From Chloroflexota bacterium (GTDB taxonomy: Bacteria; Chloroflexota; Dehalococcoidia; GIF9; UBA5629): a stretch of DNA of 7,252 nucleotides. The stretch covers positions 1 through 7,252 of the forward strand of contig JAPLHL010000369.1 of assembly GCA_026389655.1 (NCBI GenBank), given 5' to 3'. The position numbers were made by a program, and so were the translations under genes. The notes under the pieces are model-generated. The model had not been told where the DNA came from. It saw only the letters and a list, made by a program, of their open reading frames with translations, and did not search any database. Below, one piece after another: positions 1-6,721 of this stretch (position 1 is the first letter of the stretch; the number at the start of each line of letters is the position of its first letter).

Positions 1-864
1 TTCACCAGTGGAGAATCTGATGGTAACCCGGCCGGCTGCATTTATTTGAGAAAAACAGGGGGTATATCGGAAGAGGAAATGCAGCTTATCGCCAGGGAAC
101 TCAAAGGCTATGTCAACGAGGTTGTTTATCTATTCCCCGAAAAAGATGGCGTCTTCTAAAGGTACTATTCCTCTGAATGCGAGGTGGACTTTTGCGGGCA
201 TGGTACAATCGCTGTCATGTACGACTATATTGGTACACATTCTGCCCTGCTCGACCGCAATATGGTGAAAATACGGGTGAAAGATGAATACCTGGATGTA
301 TATAACCGGTTGAAGGAGGAAGGCAGTGTGTATATCATGGCTCCGGAGCCGCGATATAACGACCTGAATTTAAGTAAAACTAAAATTGCTGCTGCACTGG
401 ATATCAAACAAAGAGACATCAGCGCCAGTTGGGTACCTGCCCTGATCAATGCCGGGCTGAATACATTGATCGTGCCCTTATCCGGCCTGTCCACCTGCCT
501 TGAAATGAAGCCCGGGGAGACGAAGCTGAAAGGTTTTTGCCTGGATAATGGCATCGATATCGTCCTGGTCTTTACGCAAGAAACCGCCGGCAAAAACAAC
601 GATTTCAGGACCAGGGTGTTTGCTCCTAAATACGGCTATCTGGAAGATCCGGCCACCGGCTCCGGCAATTCGGCCTTTGGTTACTATCTGTTGAAGCAGG
701 GCACCTGGGAAGGTGGAACATTGAACATCGAGCAGAATAATAGCTTCAACAGCCCCAATATGGTCAAATTGTCCACGGTGAAAAAGGCCGGGGAAGTGAG
801 GGTCCTTTTCGGCGGCGCAGCGATGGTTAAAATTGAAGGCCAGTATAAGCTGGTGAAACCGTAA
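1..864 (+). pseudogene. PhzF-family isomerase/epimerase gene, 5'-truncated by window and interrupted by an in-frame TAA
   Basis: Frame 1 is open from the first base and reads as a PhzF (phenazine biosynthesis-like, diaminopimelate epimerase fold) protein. It shows a GNPAG segment near the start, NEVVYLF (the region that carries the catalytic Glu in PhzF), EVDFCGHGTIA, and EDPATGSGNSAFGYYLL near the C-terminus. One TAA at 157-159 interrupts it just before RYYSSECEVDFCGH, where relatives usually have a hydrophobic residue, often Leu, before Arg-Tyr/Trp; a TTA-to-TAA change would explain it. No other stop or frameshift follows before the natural TAA at 862-864. A restart at GTG 184 would give 226 aa but would lack the putative catalytic Glu and has no convincing ribosome-binding site, so that product is probably inactive. 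The gene converges on the helicase operon, with 18 nt between the two stop codons. PhzF-type enzymes isomerise small metabolites; the substrate here is unknown. Sequencing error is the main alternative to true decay. Confidence 0.85.
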
Positions 865-882
865 GAATATTCTCTAAGCCGT

Positions 883-2838
883 TTATTTCACGGGTTGACC
901 TTTTGAGGTTGCGGTCAGGTCCCTGTATACAATCAGTTGCCCGGGAAGCTCCTTTAAAAAGCGGGAGGGAACACGAAAGCTGGCTTCTCCCTGGGCGTGG
1001 CGTTTCTCAGAGTAGGTTAAATAAAGGACGTCCATGGCTCGGGTGATTCCCACGTAGCACAAACGGCGTTCCTCTTCCAACCGTTCGGGGTCGTCTATTG
1101 ACCTGTTATGCGGCAGCAGTCCCTCTTCTACGCCGGCGATGAAGACGACGGGGAACTCGGTCCCCTTGGAACCGTGCAGCGTGTTGAGAGTAACCGCCTG
1201 TTCCTCCTGCCTTCTCTCCGCTGCCTCCGAAGCATCGTTGATCTTATTCAACAGGGAAGTCAGTGCGTCGATCGGGCTCAGATGCTCATAGGCCCCGGCC
1301 AGCGAAATAAGCTCCAGCACGTTTTCCCACCGCTCTTCGGGGTCATCTTCGCCTTTCAGGTGGTCCCTGTAAGCGGTTTTTTCCAGTATACGGTTTATCA
1401 AGGTTACCAGGCTGATGTGCCTGCTTTCGGCACGCAAGTCCTGCAGCAGTATAAAGAAATGGGCGGCTCTTCGCTGAGCACGTACGGGAAATGAAGACAA
1501 AGTGCCCGCTGCAGCATGTTCCAATACCTGGTAAAAGTGGCTCCCGGATTTTTCTGCACGTGACTGCATTTCTGCGATCGATTGGACGCCTATGCCCTTA
1601 CCGGCCAGTTTGATTACACGCATCAGTGCCGAATCATCCGTGGGGTTTCGTATAACGCGCAGCCAGGCCGCCAGATCCATGATCTCCTTTCTTTTATAGA
1701 AGGGCGTTCCGTTGACCAGCCTGTAGGGAATATCCTCCTGGTTAAATTGTTCCTCCAGCACACGTGATTGGGCGTTGACGCGGTACAGGACCGTAAAGTC
1801 GCTATGCTTAAAGCCGCGTTGAGCGGTCAGTGATTTGATGGTCTTGGTGATAAAGAGCGCTTCGCTATCGTTGTCTGCGGTTTTCACTACACTGATTTTT
1901 TCGCCTTCTTCCCGCGAGGTTACCAGCTTTTTCTCTTTGCGTTTGCTATTGTTTGATATCAGCGTGTTGGCGGCCGTGACAATGGTCCCGGTGGAACGGT
2001 AATTTTCATCCATGCCGATCACCCGCGTTCCCGGGAAGTCCTTGCAGAAGTTATCGGCATTGCGTATCTCGGCCTGTCTCCATGAGTAAATAGTCTGGTC
2101 GGGATCGCCGACTACACAGACATTGCGGTATTTTGACCCCAGCAATTTGATGATCTGGTATTGCAGGCTGCTGGTATCTTGAAACTCGTCTACCAATATA
2201 TACTTGTATTGCAGTTGATATTTCTTCAAAACGGATTCGTTTTGCTTGAAGAGGGTATAAGTGGAGACAAGCATATCATCGTAATCCACTGCCCGTTGTT
2301 TCTTTAGCGCCCTCTGGTAACCGCGGAATACGGCGAGCGAGGCATCATCGAAACGTTCGCCGGGCCTGGCGATAATTGCATCCGGGTCGATCATATTGGT
2401 CTTGGCATAGCTGATGATGGCCTTGAACCTGCGCAGGTCGTTTTCTTCGATGTTGAGCCCGGCGCTCTCCATGCACTGTTTGACCAGTTTATTCTGGTCT
2501 TCTTCGTCATAGACCTCGAATGTTGTGCCCAGGCCGGGTATGCCGTCCTGGCGCAGTATTCGCAGGCAGGCTGAATGGATGGTGCTGACCGTAAGTGATG
2601 AGGCCCTCCCTTCCAGCAGCGCCTCAAGGCGTTTTTTCATCTCTCCGGCGGCCTTTTTGGAAAAGGTGACGGCAAGAATATGGCGGGGATTTATCCGGGC
2701 TTCGAGGACCATATAGGCGATGCGGTGAACTATGACACGGGTCTTCCCCGAACCCGGACCTGCACGTACAAGCAAAGGTCCGTCGACGGTCTTAACCGCT
2801 TCCCTCTGCCCGGGGTTGAGGCCGTCTAGTAAGTCCAT
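883..2838 (-). CDS. UvrD/PcrA-like superfamily 1A DNA helicase, short paralog lacking the C-terminal Tudor-like domain
   Basis: This 651-aa protein carries the full set of UvrD/Rep/PcrA ATPase-helicase motifs. They are: Q motif LNPGQREAV (7-15), Walker A AGPGSGKT (26-33, Lys32), Ia AVTFSKKAA, Ib STIHSACLRILRQ, motif II VDEFQD (Asp217/Glu218), motif III VVGDPDQTIYSWR, motif IV ENYRS, motif V LNTLHGSKGTEFP (551-563), and motif VI YVGITRA with the arginine finger at Arg601. It should be an ATP-driven 3'-5' DNA translocase/helicase. It is close to the neighbouring PcrA along its whole length but ends soon after VPSRFLKELP, about 90 residues short of it, so the linker and Tudor-like region are absent. 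Motif V reads KGTEFP where PcrA has KGLEFP. The ATG at 2836-2838 is chosen because MDLLDGLNP matches MDILTGLNP of the neighbour; the upstream ribosome-binding site is weak. It lies 35 nt after pcrA and is probably cotranscribed. It may be a specialised helicase rather than the housekeeping one. Confidence 0.95.
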   Translation of the reverse strand: MDLLDGLNPGQREAVKTVDGPLLVRAGPGSGKTRVIVHRIAYMVLEARINPRHILAVTFSKKAAGEMKKRLEALLEGRASSLTVSTIHSACLRILRQDGIPGLGTTFEVYDEEDQNKLVKQCMESAGLNIEENDLRRFKAIISYAKTNMIDPDAIIARPGERFDDASLAVFRGYQRALKKQRAVDYDDMLVSTYTLFKQNESVLKKYQLQYKYILVDEFQDTSSLQYQIIKLLGSKYRNVCVVGDPDQTIYSWRQAEIRNADNFCKDFPGTRVIGMDENYRSTGTIVTAANTLISNNSKRKEKKLVTSREEGEKISVVKTADNDSEALFITKTIKSLTAQRGFKHSDFTVLYRVNAQSRVLEEQFNQEDIPYRLVNGTPFYKRKEIMDLAAWLRVIRNPTDDSALMRVIKLAGKGIGVQSIAEMQSRAEKSGSHFYQVLEHAAAGTLSSFPVRAQRRAAHFFILLQDLRAESRHISLVTLINRILEKTAYRDHLKGEDDPEERWENVLELISLAGAYEHLSPIDALTSLLNKINDASEAAERRQEEQAVTLNTLHGSKGTEFPVVFIAGVEEGLLPHNRSIDDPERLEEERRLCYVGITRAMDVLYLTYSEKRHAQGEASFRVPSRFLKELPGQLIVYRDLTATSKGQPVK

Positions 2839-2873
2839 ATTGGCCAGCCCATATATATTAATTTACCAGACTA

Positions 2874-5096
2874 TCAGATTTTTTCCAGCGGGGCCATGCT
2901 TAGCAGCAGCTTTTTCACCCCTACGCCCTCGAAGGCCACGATGACTTCTTTGTCCTGGCCGGTCGGCCGTATTCCGATCACCTGTCCTTCACCGAACTTG
3001 GTATGACGGACGCGGTCCCCCGGGTTCAAAGCGATCAATTCCCTGGCTGGCTGTTGGGCCTGGCGTTTCTGGGCCAGCAGGTCTGCGATGTTAATTCCCC
3101 CATCGTCATCCTGCCATTTTTTCTGGTATTTTTCCTCGCGCCCGCCGTAATGCTCTTCAGTAGCAGGCAGGCCCCTTCGTTCGATCAGGTGGTCGGGTAG
3201 ATCTTCCAGGAATCTTGACGGTGTGCTTTCGGAACTGGCGCCGTAAATGCTGCGCCGGGCAGTGTGGAGCAGGTAAACATGTTTTCCTGCACGTGTAATG
3301 CCTACATAGCAGAGGCGGCGTTCCTCCTCCAGCTCGTCTCCGCCTTCTTCCATGGACCGGCGGTGCGGTAAAAGCCCTTCCTCCATGCCTACTATGAACA
3401 CTACCGGGAACTCCAGGCCCTTGGCCTGGTGGAGGGTTATCAGGGTGGTTGTATCCTCTCTGCTCTCGATTTCATCGGCATCGGCGACCAGGCTGATCTG
3501 CTCCAGGAATGGAGACAGTCCCTCGCCGGGAGGCAAGCCGTCGTAGTCCATGGCGACCGTGCGCAGTTCCTGGATATTCTCCCAGCGTTCCTCGCCATCA
3601 TCTTCGTTACGGATCGTATCGCGGTAGCCTGATTTCTCCAGCACCGCATCCATGAGGGTGACGAGGGTCAACTGCTGGCTTTCCACGATCAGGTCATTGA
3701 GCATACGGTAGAAACCGGTGAGGGCGGCGCTGATCTTGGTCCCGAACCCGGGCCCGCTGCCTTCGCTGACTGCCTTCAGCCCCGCAAAAAGGGAAAGGTT
3801 ATTGTCCCGGGCCCAGTTCGTCAGATCGGACAGTGTCTTGGCGCCGATGCCCCGGCCGGGCACCTTGATAATGCGCGCAAGGCTGATGTTATCAAAGGGG
3901 TTATGTATGATTCTCAGGTATGCAATGAAGTCTTTAATCTCCCGGCGCTGGTAGAACTTGGTGCCGCCGATCAGTTTATATTTGAGGCCGTAGCGCATGA
4001 AGGCTTCTTCCAGTGCGCGTGATTGTGCGTTTGTGCGGTACATGACCGCGCAATCGCCCGGCTTGATTCCATCAGTGCGCGTCAGGTTCAATATTTCGTT
4101 TACTACGAACTGCGCCTCTTCCTGCTCGCCGTAGGTCTTGATCAGGTAGACAGGCGTCCCCTCCGTATTGTCCGTCCAGAGCTTCTTCTTCTTGCGTTTT
4201 TTATTGACGGATATAATGCATGATGCTGCCTCAAGGATGTTCTTGGAGGAGCGGTAGTTCTGCTCCAGGACTATGGTTTTAGCGTCCGGGTAATCTTTCT
4301 CGAAGCTGAGGATGTTGCGTATATCGGCAAAGCGCCACGAATAGATCGATTGGTCCGGGTCGCCTACCACGCAGACGTTGTGGTGCTTCCCGCCCAACAT
4401 CTGGATCAGTTTATATTGCGTAATGTTCGTGTCCTGGAACTCGTCAACCAGCAGGTGCAGGTACCGCGATTGGTATTTCGCAAGCACATCCGGGTGTTTC
4501 TCGAATAACTGGACGACTTTCATCAACAGGTCGTCGAAATCCACGGCATTGCTTTGCCCCAACTGTTCCTGGTAACGCTCGTAAACACGGGAGATAATAT
4601 CATCCCAGTGGCTGTTGCCCTGGCTGGAGAAACCGGCCGGCGTCAGGTGCTGGCTCTTGGCGTAGCTGATGGCATTCCTGATCTTCTGGGGACTGTACTG
4701 TTTTGGATCAAGGTCCAGGTCCTGCAGGCACTGCTTGACCAGACTCTGCTGGTCGTCTTCATCGTAGATCACGAAGTTCGTATCGAGCCCAACCGGCTTG
4801 CCGTCCTGGCGTAGAATGCGGGCGCAAATGGCGTGGAATGTGCCTGCAGAGATATTTTCGGCCACCTGCCCCAGCAGTTTCTGAAGGCGTTCCTTCATCT
4901 CTTTGGCAGCCTTGTTGGTGAATGTAACGGCCATGATCCTGCGAGGGTTTACACCCGTGGTCTTGACCAGGTAGGCTATGCGGTGGGTGATAACGCGTGT
5001 CTTCCCGCTTCCGGGTCCGGCAAGTATCAGGATGGGTCCTTCTATGTGCTGTACCGCTTCTTTCTGTGCGGGATTAAGTCCGGTCAATATGTCCAT
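2874..5096 (-). CDS. pcrA: ATP-dependent DNA helicase PcrA (UvrD/Rep family)
   Basis: This 740-aa protein has the usual length and architecture of Gram-positive PcrA, a 3'-5' superfamily 1A helicase in nucleotide excision repair, replication-conflict resolution and removal of RecA filaments. Motifs visible: Q motif LNPAQKEAV, Walker A AGPGSGKT (26-33, Lys32), Ia AVTFTNKAAKEM, Ib GTFHAICARILRQ, motif II VDEFQD (Asp218/Glu219), motif III VVGDPDQSIYSWR (243-255), motif IV EQNYRSS, motif V TLHQAKGLEFP (554-564), and motif VI YVGITRA (Arg602 as arginine finger). Residues about 688-740 (NPGDRVRHTKFGEGQVIGI onward) are the Tudor-like C-terminal domain that contacts RNA polymerase in known PcrA/UvrD proteins. 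The ATG at 5094-5096 is chosen over an in-frame TTG at 5138 because family proteins begin at this point and the paralog starts identically. No clear Shine-Dalgarno precedes it. The ATG comes only 4 nt after the lipoprotein stop, suggesting translational coupling. Confidence 0.97.
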   Translation of the reverse strand: MDILTGLNPAQKEAVQHIEGPILILAGPGSGKTRVITHRIAYLVKTTGVNPRRIMAVTFTNKAAKEMKERLQKLLGQVAENISAGTFHAICARILRQDGKPVGLDTNFVIYDEDDQQSLVKQCLQDLDLDPKQYSPQKIRNAISYAKSQHLTPAGFSSQGNSHWDDIISRVYERYQEQLGQSNAVDFDDLLMKVVQLFEKHPDVLAKYQSRYLHLLVDEFQDTNITQYKLIQMLGGKHHNVCVVGDPDQSIYSWRFADIRNILSFEKDYPDAKTIVLEQNYRSSKNILEAASCIISVNKKRKKKKLWTDNTEGTPVYLIKTYGEQEEAQFVVNEILNLTRTDGIKPGDCAVMYRTNAQSRALEEAFMRYGLKYKLIGGTKFYQRREIKDFIAYLRIIHNPFDNISLARIIKVPGRGIGAKTLSDLTNWARDNNLSLFAGLKAVSEGSGPGFGTKISAALTGFYRMLNDLIVESQQLTLVTLMDAVLEKSGYRDTIRNEDDGEERWENIQELRTVAMDYDGLPPGEGLSPFLEQISLVADADEIESREDTTTLITLHQAKGLEFPVVFIVGMEEGLLPHRRSMEEGGDELEEERRLCYVGITRAGKHVYLLHTARRSIYGASSESTPSRFLEDLPDHLIERRGLPATEEHYGGREEKYQKKWQDDDGGINIADLLAQKRQAQQPARELIALNPGDRVRHTKFGEGQVIGIRPTGQDKEVIVAFEGVGVKKLLLSMAPLEKI

Positions 5097-5100
5097 AGTT

Positions 5101-5454
5101 TTATTTAGTTGTGTTATCCGTGGTCCATTTGATCTCAACCTGGTCGGCTGCTACGCCGGTGAAGGACAAGCCATCGGGGCTGCTGGTAATCACCGCACAT
5201 GAAGGTTGTAGTTTGATAATAGTCTTACTACCTGACTGGCTGACTGACACTTTATTGGCGCCGGTCTTGAGCACTATATTGACCTTTTGGGTCGGCAACC
5301 CGGTGACCGGCTTCCCTTCAACGGTTATAGTACCGATGCTGATATTTTCCAGGTAAACATCGGCCCCGCCGTAACTGCCGCAGCCTGCAACGGCAAGCAG
5401 CACCGCAATAATGGCGGCTATCATAATGATCTTGCATATTGATGTAAGTTTCAT
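5101..5454 (-). CDS. Small predicted lipoprotein, first gene of the helicase operon
   Basis: The 117-aa product begins with a lipoprotein signal peptide: Lys2 and Lys8, a hydrophobic core IIMIAAIIAVLLAV, and a lipobox VAGC with the lipidated Cys at residue 25. The mature part of about 92 residues follows. It is rich in beta-forming Val/Ile/Thr and has one further Cys, in QPSCAVI. The segment TVEGKPVTGLPTQKVNIVLK then GANKVSV is faintly like PEGA-type surface beta domains, but this is a weak resemblance and no function is assigned. A strong ribosome-binding site AAGGAGG at 5464-5470 lies at good spacing from the ATG at 5452-5454. Together with the lipobox this supports a real gene. The stop TAA at 5101-5103 is 4 nt before the pcrA ATG. 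Predicted location: the outer face of the cytoplasmic membrane. Its pairing with DNA helicases is unexpected. Confidence 0.85.
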   Translation of the reverse strand: MKLTSICKIIMIAAIIAVLLAVAGCGSYGGADVYLENISIGTITVEGKPVTGLPTQKVNIVLKTGANKVSVSQSGSKTIIKLQPSCAVITSSPDGLSFTGVAADQVEIKWTTDNTTK

Positions 5455-5533
5455 ACGGGCCCTCCTCCTTAGCTGTGGAAAAAGTTAGTGAGATTGACTA
5501 CCTCTTGGGGGACATTCATGCGGTTGCTGGTTA

Positions 5534-5563
5534 ATTATAGCATCGTATTGAAGCCTGCTTCAA
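5534..5563 (-). promoter_or_regulatory. Sigma-A-type promoter for the lipoprotein-pcrA-pcrA2 operon
   Basis: Read on the minus strand, TTGAAG (5558-5563) is the -35 and TATAAT (5534-5539) the -10, with an 18-nt spacer. TGC immediately before TATAAT gives an extended -10. The predicted transcription start is about 5527, leaving a leader of roughly 72 nt before the lipoprotein ATG. No other promoter of this quality was seen upstream of the operon. Confidence 0.7.
5548..5563. promoter_or_regulatory. Second perfect palindrome overlapping the -35 of the operon promoter
   Basis: TTGAAGC-CT-GCTTCAA is a perfect inverted repeat with 7-bp arms that includes the whole -35 hexamer (5558-5563) and part of the spacer. 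A dimeric repressor bound here would block RNA polymerase. It is one base away from the CRP-like palindrome at 5565-5584. The operator role is inferred from position and symmetry only. Confidence 0.4.
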
Positions 5564-5564
5564 A

Positions 5565-5584
5565 ATTGTGAATTAACTCACAAT
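5565..5584. promoter_or_regulatory. CRP/FNR-like palindromic operator
   Basis: ATTGTGA-N6-TCACAAT is a perfect inverted repeat with 7-bp arms. Its core TGTGA-N6-TCACA matches the classical consensus of CRP-family regulators exactly. It lies directly upstream of the -35 of the minus-strand promoter, with its centre about 47 nt upstream of the predicted start, close to a class II activator position. Which regulator binds is unknown; other CRP/FNR-superfamily members use similar half-sites. Confidence 0.55.
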
Positions 5585-5630
5585 GATTTGATAATAATAT
5601 ATTAATAATATTTTTGTAAGTTATCATTGT
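5580..5630. repeat. 8-bp inverted repeat flanking an AT-rich core
   Basis: ACAATGAT (5580-5587) and ATCATTGT (5623-5630) are perfect inverted arms separated by 35 nt of almost pure A/T with many TAATAATA-like steps. The left arm overlaps the right half of the CRP-like palindrome. It could be paired operator half-sites or a flexible/UP-like region between the divergent genes; it may also be chance in AT-rich DNA. Confidence 0.3.
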
Positions 5631-5692
5631 ATGGATTTCACCTGCGCTCAATCCGGAAATATTATTGGTATACGTCTAAGTTCATACAGCGA

Positions 5693-5698
5693 TATAAT
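5693..5698 (+). promoter_or_regulatory. Consensus -10 hexamer just upstream of the TM2-protein start
   Basis: A perfect TATAAT ends 11 nt before the ATG at 5710. No good -35 exists at 16-18 nt spacing (the nearest, TTGGTA at 5665-5670, is 22 nt away) and there is no TGn extension. If it is used, transcription would begin around 5705 and the mRNA would be nearly leaderless. This fits the absence of a Shine-Dalgarno sequence before this ATG. Confidence 0.35.
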
Positions 5699-5709
5699 AG
5701 AGATTAATA

Positions 5710-6645
5710 ATGCAGCAGTGGTATATCTGCCCTAAATGCGGCCGGTACGTTCAGTACGGGCAACCGCAGTGCTATTATTGTGGCTACCAGATGTACTGGC
5801 AGGCTCCCGAACCTTCTCTGATGGGAAAGATGAAATCAATATTCCAGATACTTTCTCAGAAAACACCACCAGTACAATATCCGATACCTGTTCCACCTCC
5901 TCCCCCGCCTGTACAGGATATTTCATCCGTACAGACCTCTGCACCTGTGCAGCCTTCTCCAATTATGCAGCCACCTGCACCTATCCAACCTCCTTCACCT
6001 ATACAAACTTCTGAACCTGTTCAACCTGCTCCGTACACTCAAGCTCCCTCAACTATGCAGGATCCTTTATCCGTACAGCCTCCTGCACCTGTCCAACCTC
6101 CTCAAGTCATACAGCCTTCTGCACCTGTGCAACCCCCTCCAGTCATGCAGCCACCGGCACCTATCGAGACTCCTGCAGCCATTCAGCTTCCAGGACCTGC
6201 TCAACCGCCTTCTCCCATACAGGCTCCCGTACCTGTGCCACCTTCTCCAATCATTCAGCCTCCTGAAGCTGCTCCAGCGGATAAGCTGAAATCAATACTT
6301 GGGATACCTTTTCAAACTCCATCAGGCAAGCAGCCTCAACATAAGGTCACTCCCCGGCAAGAGGCAGTTAGCGATACAACGCAAGACAGGCGAAATTTGA
6401 AAGACACCTTAACTGCCTATCTTTATTGGCTTTGTCTTGGCAGCCATTACATCTACTTAAAAAAGATGCGCACCCAGATCGTATTCTGGCTTACATTGGG
6501 AGGTCTTGGTATGTGGTGGCTCATCGATATGATCCGTCTTCCAGGTATGGTTAATGACTATAATATAGATCAATTACTTAATGCTGTATTGATAGCTGAG
6601 AAACTCAACAAACAAAATTCGACCAAAGATAATCAGTCGCATTAG
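5710..6645 (+). CDS. Zinc-ribbon / Pro-Gln hexad repeat / TM2-domain membrane protein
   Basis: The 311-aa protein has three parts. Residues 7-24 form a zinc ribbon, CPKC...CYYC, with Cys7, Cys10, Cys21 and Cys24 as likely metal ligands. Residues about 53-189 are a low-complexity Pro/Gln region built on a strict six-residue period (see the repeat entry). Residues about 232-285 match the TM2 domain: AYLYWLCLGSHYIYL, then LTLGGLGMWWLIDMIRLPGM. This gives two short transmembrane helices (about 233-250 and 255-276) joined by a tight turn. A charged tail of about 25 residues follows. The ATG is supported because the zinc ribbon starts at residue 7. No Shine-Dalgarno is visible. TM2-domain proteins are widespread but their roles are mostly unknown; zinc ribbons are common at their N-termini, whereas a long Pro/Gln linker is less usual. 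It is divergent from the helicase operon. The typical GxGxHRFY motif of TM2 is degenerate here (LGSHYIYL). Confidence 0.9.
   Translation: MQQWYICPKCGRYVQYGQPQCYYCGYQMYWQAPEPSLMGKMKSIFQILSQKTPPVQYPIPVPPPPPPVQDISSVQTSAPVQPSPIMQPPAPIQPPSPIQTSEPVQPAPYTQAPSTMQDPLSVQPPAPVQPPQVIQPSAPVQPPPVMQPPAPIETPAAIQLPGPAQPPSPIQAPVPVPPSPIIQPPEAAPADKLKSILGIPFQTPSGKQPQHKVTPRQEAVSDTTQDRRNLKDTLTAYLYWLCLGSHYIYLKKMRTQIVFWLTLGGLGMWWLIDMIRLPGMVNDYNIDQLLNAVLIAEKLNKQNSTKDNQSH
5905..6264 (+). repeat. 18-bp-period tandem array encoding 20 Pro/Gln hexapeptides
   Basis: Residues 66-185 of the TM2 protein fall into 20 consecutive six-residue units of approximate consensus xP(V/I)QPP. Gln sits at every sixth residue from 69 to 183. 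The only exceptions are Glu153 and Pro177, and there is no insertion or deletion. At DNA level the units are diverged (CCT/CCA/CCC and CAG/CAA alternate), so this is an old, selected repeat rather than a recent expansion. The segment is probably an extended polyproline-like spacer. Confidence 0.85.
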
Positions 6646-6686
6646 CGCAATTATCACATTGGCCATATTTTTAGATATACCATCAC

Positions 6687-6715
6687 TTGACAACTTCTAA
6701 CGGCAATGATATTTT
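6687..6715 (+). promoter_or_regulatory. Strong sigma-A-type promoter for the condensation-domain gene leader
   Basis: A perfect TTGACA (-35, 6687-6692) and TATTTT (-10, 6710-6715) are separated by exactly 17 nt, with TGA before the -10 giving an extended -10. Transcription should start near 6722, just ahead of the structured leader. Between the TM2 stop and this promoter (6646-6686) no terminator or other element was seen. Confidence 0.7.
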
Positions 6716-6721
6716 AACAAA

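Noticed and set aside
225..599. Open frame on the minus strand inside the PhzF gene
   Set aside because: Antisense shadow of a recognisable gene, with no motif or ribosome-binding site of its own.
184..864. A complete, functional 226-aa gene starting at GTG 184
   Set aside because: Clear PhzF coding sequence continues upstream of the TAA in the same frame, including the expected catalytic region, so this is the 3' part of a broken gene.
853..891. Possible bidirectional terminator between the convergent genes (GTGAAA ... TTTCAC, plus AGAATATTCT at 864-873)
   Set aside because: The outer arms are only 6 bp with a 27-nt gap, the inner palindrome is AT-rich, and there is no T run; too weak to call.
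1108..5108. Several plus-strand open frames opposite the two helicase genes
   Set aside because: They are low-complexity antisense shadows of well-conserved helicase coding sequence.
5097..5138. Upstream TTG start for pcrA adding 14 residues and overlapping the lipoprotein gene
   Set aside because: The added residues (RSNGPRITQLNKT after the initiator) do not resemble the PcrA N-terminus, the paralog starts exactly at the ATG position, and TTG lacks a better ribosome-binding site.
5665..5698. TTGGTA as a -35 partner for TATAAT before the TM2 gene
   Set aside because: The spacer is 22 nt, beyond the workable range for a normal sigma-A promoter.
5736..6014. Plus-strand frame of about 92 codons inside the TM2 gene
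   Set aside because: It is the out-of-frame reading of the Pro/Gln repeat (Thr/Ser/Cys-rich); the zinc ribbon and TM2 domain are in the other frame.
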